This document shows positions 52,706 to 61,507 of a stretch of 64,000 nt of DNA, piece after piece. Source of the stretch: Actinocorallia aurantiaca (GTDB lineage: Bacteria > Actinomycetota > Actinomycetes > Streptosporangiales > Streptosporangiaceae). Location of the stretch: the NCBI RefSeq assembly GCF_039533685.1, contig NZ_BAAATZ010000034.1:124001-188000 (forward strand), read 5' to 3'. The notes below the pieces were generated by a model. The model was not told the origin of the DNA. It saw only the letters and a list, made by a program, of their open reading frames with translations, and made no database searches. Numbering within the stretch: the stretch's first letter is position 1; each line of letters starts with the position of its first letter. A program made the translations under genes and the position numbers.

Positions 52706-53518
52706 GTGCCCGACAGGTCCGCGGCGGACGGAGGTCCGCTCGTCCCGGCGCAGGAGCGGCCCGCCCGACGCAGCGGCGCGGAGAGCTCGCGCAAGGTGCT
52801 CCAGCTGCTGCGGGCCTTCAGCCCCCAGCGGCACACCCGCTCCGCCGCCGAACTGGCCGCCGTGCTGGAGATGCCGATCAGCTCGATCTACCGCTACCTG
52901 TCGGTTCTGCGCGAGGAGGGCCTGGTCGAGGAGGCCAGGCCGGGAGAGTACCGGCTGAGCTGGTTGTTCGTCTCCCTCGCCGGCGCCGCCCGGGCCGCCG
53001 GGGACTCCCTGGACGTGCTGGCCAAACCGATGCTGCGCTCGATGGCCGAGGCCAGCGGCGAGACCACGCTCCTCATCAAACGGGTGGGCTGGAGCGCCAT
53101 CTGCGTGGACCGCGTCGAGTCGCCGCACCCGGTCCGGCTGCAGTTCGACCAGGGGCAGCCGATGATCCTGCACCAGGGCTCCGCCTCCCGGGTGCTGCTG
53201 GCCTCCATGAAGGAGGCGGAGCGGGAGCGCTACCTGGCGGCGATGTCCGTGCTCACCGACTCCGAGCGCGAGCAGATCAGGGCCGACGTGTCCCTCGTGG
53301 CCAGGGTGGGCTGGCTGGAGAGCTTCGGCGAGGTGGACGAGGGGATCTGGGGCGCCTCCGCCGTGATCAAGGACGGCGCCGAAGTGGTCGGCGCCCTCGG
53401 GGTCGCCGGCCCCCTCTTCCGGTTGCAGCACGCCGACCGGGCCCGGCTCATCGAACTGGTGATCTCCGGAGCGGCCGAGATCTCCCGGATCCTCGTGGAC
53501 CGCTCGCACAACGGCTGA
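52706..53518 (+). CDS. IclR-family transcriptional regulator
   Basis: 270 residues. The N-terminal winged HTH (SRKVLQLLRAF ... SSIYRYLSVLREEGLVEE) is followed by the IclR effector domain (LHQGSASRVLLASM, WGASAVIKDGAEVVGALGVAGP). GGAGGAGGGG precedes the GTG. It lies between the leftward Dabb operon and the rightward FAD-monooxygenase operon and is the best candidate to control both through the palindromes at 53626 and 53701. A second IclR gene closes the locus at the right edge. Confidence 0.9.
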   Translation: MPDRSAADGGPLVPAQERPARRSGAESSRKVLQLLRAFSPQRHTRSAAELAAVLEMPISSIYRYLSVLREEGLVEEARPGEYRLSWLFVSLAGAARAAGDSLDVLAKPMLRSMAEASGETTLLIKRVGWSAICVDRVESPHPVRLQFDQGQPMILHQGSASRVLLASMKEAERERYLAAMSVLTDSEREQIRADVSLVARVGWLESFGEVDEGIWGASAVIKDGAEVVGALGVAGPLFRLQHADRARLIELVISGAAEISRILVDRSHNG

Positions 53519-53625
53519 GCCCTGATCCACGCGCGGCCCCTTACGGCCCCGCTCGCGCCTTCCCCTTTCACCGGTGACCGGAACCCTGTCTCGCCGGTGT
53601 TCGGCATGCCCTGTGTGTCGCGAAT

Positions 53626-53642
53626 GTTTCGCTCGACGGAAC
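53626..53642. promoter_or_regulatory. IclR-type operator candidate 1 (GTTTCG-N5-CGGAAC)
   Basis: A 17-bp palindrome with one mismatch, of the size and form bound by IclR proteins. A perfect version of the same palindrome lies 75 bp downstream. Confidence 0.55.
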
Positions 53643-53700
53643 GTCGATCTCTCCATTTTGCCAGGTGATCCACCCTCGGGGTGTGTTTGTTGGTGAATTT

Positions 53701-53717
53701 GTTCCGTTGAGCGGAAC
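53701..53717. promoter_or_regulatory. IclR-type operator candidate 2 (GTTCCG-N5-CGGAAC)
   Basis: A perfect 17-bp palindrome, about 50 bp upstream of the predicted -35. With candidate 1 it gives the consensus GTTYCG-N5-CGGAAC. Confidence 0.6.
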
Positions 53718-53818
53718 GAAAACCCCCTGGCGTTACCAGTTGGTTAAGACCTGTCTAGAAAGCATTGACTTGCCCGGTAGGTGCTGGTTAGCGTTCCCAC
53801 ATCTCGAGTGCATGGTTA

Positions 53819-53832
53819 CCGCAGTGTGAGAG
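53819..53832. promoter_or_regulatory. 14-bp promoter repeat, copy 2 (CCGCAGTGTGAGAG)
   Basis: Identical to 52610-52623; sits 21 bp before the FAD-monooxygenase GTG, inside the presumed leader or promoter. Confidence 0.5.
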
Positions 53833-53853
53833 CTGCTAGTTGATGGAGGACCA

Positions 53854-55104
53854 GTGCTTCTCGGCTTCAACGACTCACGGCCGCCGGAGGACTCCGACGT
53901 GACGGTCGTGGGTCTCGGCCCGGTGGGCGCCACGGCGGCGCTCAAGCTCGCCCTGCGCGGGCTGCGGGTGAACGTCTTCGAGGCGGGCCTGGCCGGGGAC
54001 GGCGAGCTCGGCGAGTCCCGGGCCTCGACGTTCCACCCCCCGACCCTGGAGATCCTGGACGAGCTGGGCGTCTCCGAGGCACTGCACGAGACGGGCCTGG
54101 TGTCCGACACCTACCAGTACCGGGACCGCGCCGAGGGCCTGGTCGCCCACTTCGACCTGGCCGAGATCGCGGAGGACACCCGCTTCCCCTACCGGCTGCA
54201 GAGCGAGCAGCAGAACCTGGTCCGCATCATCCGCGACCGGCTCGCCGAGCTGCCGAACGTCCGGCTCTTCCAGAACGCCCACGTGCGCTCGGCCGAGACC
54301 GACGGTGAGGAAACTGTGGTGAAGGTGGCCGGCTCGGCCGACCCCGGCGCCCCCGCGGTCGAGTACCGGTCCCGCTGGGTGATCGCCGCCGACGGCGCGC
54401 ACAGCCCGATCCGGCACGCGCTGGACATCGGCTTCCCCGGCATCACCTACCCCGAGCAGTTCCTGGTGGTGTCCACCAACGTGGACTTCGCCGAGCTCAT
54501 CCCCGGCATCGCCTCGGTCAACTACATCTCCGACCCGCGTGAATGGCTGGTGCTGCTGCGCACCCCGCTGCACTGGAGGGCCCTCTTCCCGATCTCTCCG
54601 GACGAGCAGGACGCCGCCACGGCCCTCGACCCCGACGAGATCCAGCGCCGTCTCCAGGCCATCGCCCCCCACCCCGACGGCTACGACATCGTGCACTCCC
54701 GGATCTACCGGGTGCACCAGCGGGTCGCCGACCGGTTCCGGGTGGGCCGGGTGCTGCTGGCGGGCGACGCCGCCCACCTCAACAACCCGCTCGGCGGCAT
54801 GGGCATGAACAGCGGGATCCACGACGCCGCCATGGCGGCCGAGGCGATCCTCGCCGCGGAGGCGGGGGACACCGCCCTGCTGGAGTCCTACGAGGAGACC
54901 CGCAGGTCCGTCGCGCACGACTACGTGCGGGTCGTCACCCATGAGAACCGGGACATGCTCCGCGAGGAGGACCCCGCCGAGCGGAAGCGCCAGAACGATC
55001 ACATGCGCCGCACCGCGGCCGACCCGGAGCTGGCGAGGGCGCACCTGCTGCGCTCGTCGATGCTCGCCTCCCGGATCGCCAGGGGCGCCCGAGCACTTAC
55101 CTGA
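53854..55104 (+). CDS. FAD-dependent aromatic-type monooxygenase
   Basis: 416 residues. GLGPVGATAALKL (dinucleotide binding), the DG motif in VIAADGAHSPIRH, and GD motif LLAGDAAHLNNPLGGMGMN define a group A flavin monooxygenase like p-hydroxybenzoate or MHPCO-type hydroxylases. It would hydroxylate or open an aromatic or N-heteroaromatic ring using NAD(P)H and oxygen. GGAGG lies five bases before the GTG. First gene of a 9.5-kb operon with methyltransferases and an ABC importer, preceded by two IclR-type palindromes. Confidence 0.92.
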   Translation: MLLGFNDSRPPEDSDVTVVGLGPVGATAALKLALRGLRVNVFEAGLAGDGELGESRASTFHPPTLEILDELGVSEALHETGLVSDTYQYRDRAEGLVAHFDLAEIAEDTRFPYRLQSEQQNLVRIIRDRLAELPNVRLFQNAHVRSAETDGEETVVKVAGSADPGAPAVEYRSRWVIAADGAHSPIRHALDIGFPGITYPEQFLVVSTNVDFAELIPGIASVNYISDPREWLVLLRTPLHWRALFPISPDEQDAATALDPDEIQRRLQAIAPHPDGYDIVHSRIYRVHQRVADRFRVGRVLLAGDAAHLNNPLGGMGMNSGIHDAAMAAEAILAAEAGDTALLESYEETRRSVAHDYVRVVTHENRDMLREEDPAERKRQNDHMRRTAADPELARAHLLRSSMLASRIARGARALT

Positions 55105-55139
55105 GTCTTGTATTCCTACATGTTGAGAAGGAGGATCTC

Positions 55140-56198
55140 GTGGATGTTCCCGTGAAGCAGCGGTCCCGTGCGAGCCTGGAATTCCTCGGCTCGCTTCAGG
55201 GCTACGCCGGCGGCGTGCTCCAGCCCGCGGCCGCCGCGCGCTACGACCAGCTGGAGACCGCGCCCCCGGAGGACCTGGCCGACCGGCGCCGTTCGGTGAA
55301 CGAGAAGCTCGCCGACCACGCCCCCTGGCTCTACGACCGCCTTTACACCCGGTACGTGGCCGAGGAGATCTACGTCCGCTCCATCCCGGCGGCGGAGGAG
55401 TCCCGTCCGGTGATCGAGGAGTGGCTGGACGTCCCCGAGGACGCCCCGGGCTCGCTCACTCTCAACCCCGACGCCAACGTCCCGGCCTACTTCCACACCG
55501 GCTTCCACCTGACGACCGGCGGCTGGGACGGCCACGACCTGATGGGCGTGGTCATCCACGACCTCGGCTACCGCTACGTCATCATGCCCGGCGGCGTCGG
55601 CGCCGTCCGCACCGGTGAGAACCTGCAGGACCAGCGCACCCAGGTGGCCCTGGAGGCCCCGCGCCGGGACTACGGCACGGTCCTGGAGGCCGGCTGCGGC
55701 AACGGGCGCATGCTGACCGCCCTGTCCGACGTCTTCCCCGACAGCAAGGTCATCGGTGTCGAGCTGTCGGAGACCCAGCTGCGCTACGCCCGCGCCCGCG
55801 CGGTGCACGAGGGCCGGGAATGGACCCTCCTGCAGGCCCCGGTCGAGGAGACCGGCCTGCCGGACGCCTCGGTCGGCCTGGTGTCGATCTTCACCCTCTT
55901 CCACGAGACCCCGCCGACCGCCACCAAGGCGATCCTCCAGGAGATGCTCCGGGTGCTGGAGCCCGGCGGCGACCTGGTCATGGGCGACATCGCGCCCTTC
56001 GACCGCAACGGCGCCTTCCGGTCGGTCGTCCTGGACTGGGAGACCGAGCACCGGGGCGAGCCGTTCATGCGCGCCTACCTGCAGCTCGACCTGCCCGCCC
56101 TGATGGAGGAGGTCGGCTTCACCGACGTCAAGGCCTACGGACTGAACAAGGGCGACTACCCGTGGATCGTCCGCGGACGCAAGGAGGAGAACCTGTGA
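55140..56198 (+). CDS. SAM-dependent methyltransferase with unusual N-terminal domain, 1
   Basis: 352 residues. Residues 1-175 form an N-terminal domain with the signature TTGGWDGH (125-132) followed by MGVVIHDLGYRYVIMP. A class I methyltransferase core follows: motif I LEAGCGNG at about 182-189, acidic VIGVELSE, and LEPGGDLVMGDIAPF. A paralogue with the same two-part build is at 58047. The N-terminal part is not a known methyltransferase accessory domain I can name. GAGAAGGAGG precedes the GTG. It overlaps the 95-residue partner gene by four bases (GTGA). Confidence 0.88.
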   Translation: MDVPVKQRSRASLEFLGSLQGYAGGVLQPAAAARYDQLETAPPEDLADRRRSVNEKLADHAPWLYDRLYTRYVAEEIYVRSIPAAEESRPVIEEWLDVPEDAPGSLTLNPDANVPAYFHTGFHLTTGGWDGHDLMGVVIHDLGYRYVIMPGGVGAVRTGENLQDQRTQVALEAPRRDYGTVLEAGCGNGRMLTALSDVFPDSKVIGVELSETQLRYARARAVHEGREWTLLQAPVEETGLPDASVGLVSIFTLFHETPPTATKAILQEMLRVLEPGGDLVMGDIAPFDRNGAFRSVVLDWETEHRGEPFMRAYLQLDLPALMEEVGFTDVKAYGLNKGDYPWIVRGRKEENL

Positions 56199-56482
56199 GC
56201 GGCGAGAACTACCTCGGCTCCGACCGGCTGGACGAACTCGCGCGCATGATCGCCGAGGTGACCTCCGAGCTGTGGGTCCTCAAGGACCGCACCCTGGTGC
56301 TGGAGCACCTGCTGGCCGAGCGGGGCTGCCTCGACCCCGCCGCGGTGGACGAGCTGCGGCCGTCCGAAGAGCTCGTGGCGAAGTTGCGCAAGGAGCGCGA
56401 AGCGCTCGTCGGGCGCGTGTTCGGGGCGGTCTTCGACCCCGACACCCGGGTGAAGGCCGCGGTCGCGGCCGTCGAATCATAA
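56195..56482 (+). CDS. Small helical protein, SELWVL family, copy 1
   Basis: 95 residues, predicted all-helical, with SELWVLKDRTLVLEHLLAER at 24-43 and a Leu/Arg/Glu-rich second half. The only related protein here is the gene at 61226, which has SELWVLRDR in the same position. No known fold recognised. AAGGAGGAGA precedes the GTG, which overlaps the stop of methyltransferase 1, so the two are made together and may form a complex. Function unknown. Confidence 0.82.
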   Translation: MSGENYLGSDRLDELARMIAEVTSELWVLKDRTLVLEHLLAERGCLDPAAVDELRPSEELVAKLRKEREALVGRVFGAVFDPDTRVKAAVAAVES

Positions 56483-56492
56483 GGAACGGTAA

Positions 56493-58043
56493 GTGAGCAA
56501 GAGCTTCTTCTCCGGCCAGGGCCGGGCGATCGACCGCAGGAACTTCCTGCGGGGCGGCCTGGCGCTCGGCGGCCTGGCGGCGGCGGCCCCCCTGCTGAGC
56601 GCCTGCGGTCCGGGCTCCTCGAGCGGCGGCGGTTCCAAGTCCTCCCTCCTGACCATCGGCACGGTCGTCGTGGACGACACGCTGCACCCGATGCAGGAGC
56701 AGTACACGACCTTCCAGTTCAACGCGTTCGACTCGCTGGTGCGCCAGCTGCGCGGCGACACCGAGGCGGCCCCCCGGCTGGCCGAGGAGTGGACGCGGAC
56801 CAAGCCGACGGTCTGGAAGTTCAAGCTGCGCCAGGGCGCCACGTTCCACGACGGCTCGCCGGTCACCGTGGACGACGTGGTCTTCAGCATCACCGAGGTC
56901 ACCGCCAAGCAGTACGCCAACGCGATGTTCCTCGCCAGCGTGAAGGACGTCCGCAAGATCGACGCCACCACGCTGCAGATCGAGACCAACGAGCCCGACC
57001 CGCTGCTGCTGGCCCGCCTCGGCCAGATCTTCATCGTGCCCGAGGCGCACTGGAAGAAGGTCGGTGAGGACGGCTTCAACGCCGCGCCCATCGGCTCCGG
57101 CCAGTTCAAGATCAGCAAGTTCGGGGTCGACACGGGCGTGGAGTTCACCGCCTTCGACGGGTTCTACGGCGACAAGCCGAAGACCCCGGAGATCGCGCTC
57201 CGGTACTTCACCGACGCCGGGGCGCTCGCCTCGGCGCTGGAGGCCGGGGAGATCGACGCGGCGCAGAACCTCAGCGCCGAGAGCCTGAAGACGCTGGCCG
57301 GCCGGGACGACCTCACCATCGCCTCCGACTTCAGCGGCAACCAGAACATGTTCCAGCTGAACACCAACAAGGCGCCCTTCGACGACCTGCGGGTGCGCCA
57401 GGCCGCCGTCAAGGCGGTCAACGCCCCGGCTCTGATGGAGGCGCTCACCTACGGCGCGGGCGTGCTGGAGGACGGCCAGGTCGCGGTGGAGGGCGTCTTC
57501 GGCCACACGAAGTCGATCACCCGTCCCGCCTACGACCTCGAGGGCGCCAAGAGCCTCCTCAAGGAGGCCGGCGCGGTGGGCGCGGAGATCGAGATCTTCG
57601 GCATGAACCTCTACAAGAAGCTGTACGAGGCGATCGGGGCGCAGCTCCAGGAGGCCGGGTTCAAGCCGAAGATCAGCTCTGTGGAGGTCCCGGTCTGGGT
57701 GCAGTCGTTCCGCAACGGCTCCGACGCCCACATCTTCTACCGGGGCGGCTCCTACACCGGCATCTTCGACGCCGACCGGATGTACGGCCACGTCTCCTCG
57801 TCCAAGAAGCCGTTCGTCAAGGACGCCAAGTGGGACAAGCTGCTCAAGGCTGAGCGGACCGAGATGAACACCGCCAAGCGCGAGAAGAAGCTCATCGAGT
57901 GCGCCCAGTACCTGAACGACCAGGCGTACGTCCTCTACACCTACGGCGCCCCGACCGTCGGCGGTTACCGCAAGGGCGTGAGCGGGTTCGACAACGGCAA
58001 CGGTCTGATGCTGCTGCTCGACGATGTGGTGAAGGAGGCCTGA
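56493..58043 (+). CDS. Peptide/opine-type ABC transporter substrate-binding lipoprotein
   Basis: 516 residues, SBP_bac_5 family. The signal carries a twin-arginine motif (DRRNFLRGG) and ends in lipobox LLSAC (Cys38), so it is a Tat-exported lipoprotein. The body has the expected LAEEWTRTKPTVWKFKLRQG, FHDGSPVTVDDVVFS and IGSGQFKISKF. Tat export suggests the protein folds, perhaps with ligand or cofactor, before leaving the cell. Ligands of this family range from peptides to opines, nickel and aromatic amides. It lies between the small protein and methyltransferase 2. Confidence 0.92.
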   Translation: MSKSFFSGQGRAIDRRNFLRGGLALGGLAAAAPLLSACGPGSSSGGGSKSSLLTIGTVVVDDTLHPMQEQYTTFQFNAFDSLVRQLRGDTEAAPRLAEEWTRTKPTVWKFKLRQGATFHDGSPVTVDDVVFSITEVTAKQYANAMFLASVKDVRKIDATTLQIETNEPDPLLLARLGQIFIVPEAHWKKVGEDGFNAAPIGSGQFKISKFGVDTGVEFTAFDGFYGDKPKTPEIALRYFTDAGALASALEAGEIDAAQNLSAESLKTLAGRDDLTIASDFSGNQNMFQLNTNKAPFDDLRVRQAAVKAVNAPALMEALTYGAGVLEDGQVAVEGVFGHTKSITRPAYDLEGAKSLLKEAGAVGAEIEIFGMNLYKKLYEAIGAQLQEAGFKPKISSVEVPVWVQSFRNGSDAHIFYRGGSYTGIFDADRMYGHVSSSKKPFVKDAKWDKLLKAERTEMNTAKREKKLIECAQYLNDQAYVLYTYGAPTVGGYRKGVSGFDNGNGLMLLLDDVVKEA

Positions 58044-58046
58044 CCC

Positions 58047-59150
58047 TTGTCCCCGGACGAGATCGCCGCACCGGTTCCCGACGGGATGAACCCGGACGTC
58101 CGGTTGCACCAGCGCGGCCGGGCCGAGCTGGAGTTCCTGGCCGCGCAGCGGGCCGCCCTCGGCCCGCTGCGGGCCCGGGTGAAAGCCCGGATCGAGGCCT
58201 CCCCCGAGGTCGCGGCCTGGGCGGACGCGCCGGATCCGCGGATCGGCGATCTGCGCGAGGCGGCCGATCGGGCTCTGGGCGGCTCCGCCGACCAGGCGGT
58301 GATCGGAGCCGCGCTGCGCTGGAGCCGCCGTTCGCTGACCCCGCGCGCCGCCGCGGCCTTCGAGGCCCAGCGCGCGGAGCTGGCGGAGTTCGCGGAGGCG
58401 CCGGATCCCGCGGCGATTCTCGACCGGGGAGACGAGGTGGTGCCGCGGTACTGGCAGTACGAGTTCCACGGCACCACCGGTGGCTGGGACGGCCACGAGC
58501 ACATGGGGTTCGTCCACCACGAGCTGGTCTACCGGTACATGCTGGTACCGACTTACGGGGACATCTTCCGGCAGCGGGCCGAGGTGGCGGCGGCGGCTCC
58601 GCGCACGGACTACACCGCCGTCTGCGACCTCGGCTGCGGCACCGGGCAGTACACGCTCAAGCTGGCCGAGCGCTTCACGCGAGCCCGCGTCACCGGGGTG
58701 GACCTGTCCCTGGCGTCCCTGCGCTACGCCCAGCGCCGGGCCGCCGACCGGGGACTGACCTGGGACCTGGTGCGGGCACCCGCCGAGCGGACCGGGCTGC
58801 CGGAGCGCAGCCAGGACCTGGTGACCTCGTTCATCCTGCTGCACGAGCTGCCCCCGCACGCGGTGCGCAAGGTCTTCGAAGAGGCGTTCCGGCTGCTGCG
58901 GCCGGGAGGGGACCTGGTGTTCTCCGACGTCGCCCCGTACGCGAAGCGGGCCCCCTACCAGGCCTGGCTGGACGACTGGGACGCGGAGAACGGAAACGAG
59001 CCGTGGTGGCGGACCACCGCCACGGCCGATCTGGTGGAGACCGCAGAGGCGGCCGGATTCACCGAGGTGCGCCAGCAGGCCCTCGGTCCCGGCGGCTATC
59101 CGTGGGTGACGCTGGCCCGTCGCCCGGCCGAGGAAGAGGAGACGACGTGA
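58047..59150 (+). CDS. SAM-dependent methyltransferase with unusual N-terminal domain, 2
   Basis: 367 residues with the same design as the protein at 55140: N-terminal signature TTGGWDGH (143-150) followed by MGFVHHELVYRYMLVP, then a class I core with motif I CDLGCGTG (193-200), GVDLSLASLRYA and LRPGGDLVFSDVAPYA. Sequence similarity between the two is clear but not high, so the pair is old or diverged in substrate. The start is TTG with GGAGG eight bases upstream; an ATG at 58086 is possible. Overlaps the ATPase gene by four bases. Confidence 0.86.
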   Translation: MSPDEIAAPVPDGMNPDVRLHQRGRAELEFLAAQRAALGPLRARVKARIEASPEVAAWADAPDPRIGDLREAADRALGGSADQAVIGAALRWSRRSLTPRAAAAFEAQRAELAEFAEAPDPAAILDRGDEVVPRYWQYEFHGTTGGWDGHEHMGFVHHELVYRYMLVPTYGDIFRQRAEVAAAAPRTDYTAVCDLGCGTGQYTLKLAERFTRARVTGVDLSLASLRYAQRRAADRGLTWDLVRAPAERTGLPERSQDLVTSFILLHELPPHAVRKVFEEAFRLLRPGGDLVFSDVAPYAKRAPYQAWLDDWDAENGNEPWWRTTATADLVETAEAAGFTEVRQQALGPGGYPWVTLARRPAEEEETT

Positions 59151-60196
59151 GCGAGGGACTGTTGGAGACCGCCTCGGCGCCGTCTTCGAAGGGGGCCCGC
59201 GAAGACGCCCTGGTCATGCGGGACGTCCGGGTGACGCTGCCGACGGGCAAGGGCCCGCTGCGGATCATCCGCGACGCCACGTTCACCGTCGCGAAGGGCG
59301 AGATCGTGGCGCTGGCGGGTGAGTCGGGGTCGGGCAAGTCGACCTCGATCATGGCCGCGCTGCGGCTGCTGCCCGCCGGGGCGCAGGTGGAGGGCTCGAT
59401 CATCCTGGACGGCCAGGACGTGCTGGCCATGCCCAAGCGCCACCTGCGCCACCTGCGCGCCAAGCGGGCGCGGCTGGTGTTCCAGGACCCGTGGCGGTCG
59501 CTGCACCCGATGAAGCGCATCGGCGCCCAGCTGGTCGAGTCGGCGCGGACGGCGGACCCGTCGCTGTCCCGTGACGAGGCCCGCCGGCTGGCCGAGCAGA
59601 TGCTGACCAGGGTCGGCATCCCCGAGCCCGCCTCCCGGATGAACTCCTACCCGCACGAGGTCTCCGGAGGCCAGTCCCAGCGCATCGTGATCGCGATGGC
59701 GCTGGTGGCCGGGCCGTCCGTGCTGTTCTGCGACGAGCCGACCACGGCTCTGGACGTGACGACCCAGGCCCAGATCCTGGAGCTGCTCCGCGAGCTCAAC
59801 CGGGAGCTCGGCCTGTCGATCGTGATCGCGACCCACGACCTGGACGTGATCACGGACCTGGCGGACCGGCTGGTGGTGATGTACGCGGGCGAGGTCGTGG
59901 AGGCCGGGCCGACCGCCGAGGTCCTGGCCCGCCCGCGGCACCCCTACACCTGGTCGCTGCTGCGCTCCGCGCCCGGCTCCCACCGGCCGGGCGAGCGGCT
60001 GCACACCATCGAGGGCCGCCCGCCGGGACCCGGCGAGAAGCTGACCGGCTGCGCGTTCGCCGCCCGCTGCCCGAGCGTGCACGAGGTGTGCCGCTCCGTG
60101 CGCCCCGAGCCGCGCCCGGTCCTGCCGGGACGGTCCGCCGCCTGCCTGCTGACCGAGGGGTACGGTCCGATCACCACAGGAGCCCGTGATGAGTGA
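59147..60196 (+). CDS. Oligopeptide-type ABC transporter ATP-binding protein (OppD/DppD-like)
   Basis: 349 residues: Walker A GESGSGKST, signature VSGGQSQR, Walker B VLFCDEPTTALD and switch THD, with the C-terminal Cys-rich GCAFAARCPSVHEVC that in OppD/DppD can hold an iron-sulfur cluster. It pairs with the ATPase encoded next to power the importer. GTG overlaps the methyltransferase stop (GTGA). Confidence 0.93.
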   Translation: MSEGLLETASAPSSKGAREDALVMRDVRVTLPTGKGPLRIIRDATFTVAKGEIVALAGESGSGKSTSIMAALRLLPAGAQVEGSIILDGQDVLAMPKRHLRHLRAKRARLVFQDPWRSLHPMKRIGAQLVESARTADPSLSRDEARRLAEQMLTRVGIPEPASRMNSYPHEVSGGQSQRIVIAMALVAGPSVLFCDEPTTALDVTTQAQILELLRELNRELGLSIVIATHDLDVITDLADRLVVMYAGEVVEAGPTAEVLARPRHPYTWSLLRSAPGSHRPGERLHTIEGRPPGPGEKLTGCAFAARCPSVHEVCRSVRPEPRPVLPGRSAACLLTEGYGPITTGARDE

Positions 60197-61229
60197 GCAG
60201 TACGTCGCCCGGGCCGAAGGCCTGGTCAAGGAGTTCCGCCTCGGAGGCGGCCGCACGCTGCGCGCCGTCGACGGGGTCTCCTTCGAGGTGCGCCGCGGCG
60301 AGACCCTGGGCCTGGTCGGGGAGTCCGGCAGCGGCAAGACCACCGTGGCCCGGATGCTGATCCGGCTGGAGAAGCCCACCGCGGGCCGCATCGACTTCGA
60401 GGGCCGCGACATCACCGCGCTGCGCGGCTCGGCGCTGCGCACCGCGGTCCGCCGCCGCATGGCGATGGTCTTCCAGAACCCGTCGACCTCGCTCAACCCC
60501 TACCAGCGGGTGGGCGACGTGCTCGCCGAGCCGCTGCGGGTGCACAAGGTCGGCGACGCCGCCGAACGGCACCGCAGGGTGATGGAGATGATGGAGCAGG
60601 TGGGACTGGACCCGGCGTTCGCCGGCCGGTACCCGCAGGAGCTCTCCGGCGGCCAGCGGCAGCGCGTCGGCATCGCGCGGGCCCTCATGCTCGACCCGTC
60701 GCTGATCGTGGCGGACGAGCCGACGGCCTCCCTGGACGTCTCGGTCCAGGCCCAGGTGGTGAACCTGCTGCAGGAACTGCAGCGTCAGCGCGGTCTCGCC
60801 TACCTGTTCATCACCCACGACCTGGCCCTGGTGCGGCACCTCAGCCACCGGATCGCGGTCATGTACCTGGGCAGGGTGGTGGAGATCGGCCCCGCCGCCG
60901 AGCTGTTCGCCGACCCCGCCCACCCCTACACCGCGGTGCTGGCCTCGATGCAGCGGGACCCCGAGCACCGGATCGTGCCGACCGGGGACATCCCCTCCCC
61001 GGTCGACCGGCCGCCGGGCTGCGCGTTCAGCTCCCGCTGCCCGCTGGCCACCGCCAGATGCGTCGAGCAGGCGCCGCCGCTGGTCACCGTCGCCGAGGGC
61101 CGCCAGGCGGCCTGCCACTTCCCGGGCGAGCTGCGGCTCGGCGGAGAACTCGGACATCGCGCGGTGCCCGCGCCGCCCCCGCTCACCCTTCCCGACTCCG
61201 AACTGCTGACCCTCAAGAAAGGCGGATGA
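60189..61229 (+). CDS. Oligopeptide-type ABC transporter ATP-binding protein (OppF/DppF-like)
   Basis: 346 residues: Walker A GESGSGKTT, LSGGQRQRV, Walker B LIVADEPTASLD, ITHD, and C-terminal GCAFSSRCPLATARC. It is the second nucleotide-binding subunit of the importer. The ATG with AGGAG six bases upstream is preferred over the GTG three bases earlier. It overlaps the preceding gene by eight bases and the small protein gene by four. Confidence 0.93.
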   Translation: MSEQYVARAEGLVKEFRLGGGRTLRAVDGVSFEVRRGETLGLVGESGSGKTTVARMLIRLEKPTAGRIDFEGRDITALRGSALRTAVRRRMAMVFQNPSTSLNPYQRVGDVLAEPLRVHKVGDAAERHRRVMEMMEQVGLDPAFAGRYPQELSGGQRQRVGIARALMLDPSLIVADEPTASLDVSVQAQVVNLLQELQRQRGLAYLFITHDLALVRHLSHRIAVMYLGRVVEIGPAAELFADPAHPYTAVLASMQRDPEHRIVPTGDIPSPVDRPPGCAFSSRCPLATARCVEQAPPLVTVAEGRQAACHFPGELRLGGELGHRAVPAPPPLTLPDSELLTLKKGG

Positions 61230-61507
61230 CCATGCCGGGATTCGCCGCTGAGAACCCCGTCCACCTGGAACGTTCCGAACACCTGGACGGGGTGTTCAAC
61301 GCCCTCATGGAGGTCGCCTCCGAGCTGTGGGTGCTCCGCGACCGCTTCACCGTCCTGGAGGAACTCCTGGAGGAGAAGGGCTCGGTCACCCGCGAGGACC
61401 TCGACCGCTTCCAGCCCGGGCCCGAGCTGAGCGCCCGGCTGGCGGCCGACCGCGGCCGCTTCCTCGAGCGCGTCATGGACGCCGCGGCCGCCGGAGGCCC
61501 CCGATGA
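61226..61507 (+). CDS. Small helical protein, SELWVL family, copy 2
   Basis: 93 residues, paralogue of the protein at 56195: ASELWVLRDRFTVLEELLEE at 31-50 aligns with TSELWVLKDRTLVLEHLL, and the second halves are both Leu/Arg/Asp-rich helices. Its N-terminal ~15 residues differ. It overlaps the ATPase and permease genes (ATGA at both ends), so it is translated with the transporter rather than directly after a methyltransferase. No known family or function. Confidence 0.82.
   Translation: MTMPGFAAENPVHLERSEHLDGVFNALMEVASELWVLRDRFTVLEELLEEKGSVTREDLDRFQPGPELSARLAADRGRFLERVMDAAAAGGPR

Larger units (their letters stand above)
53519..53853. other. Promoter region of the FAD-monooxygenase operon
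   Basis: 335 bases without a gene. It carries two 17-bp palindromes (53626-53642 and 53701-53717), a plausible -35 TTGACT at 53765 with a weak -10 (TTAGCG) 17 bases later, and the 14-bp repeat at 53819-53832. Confidence 0.6.
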
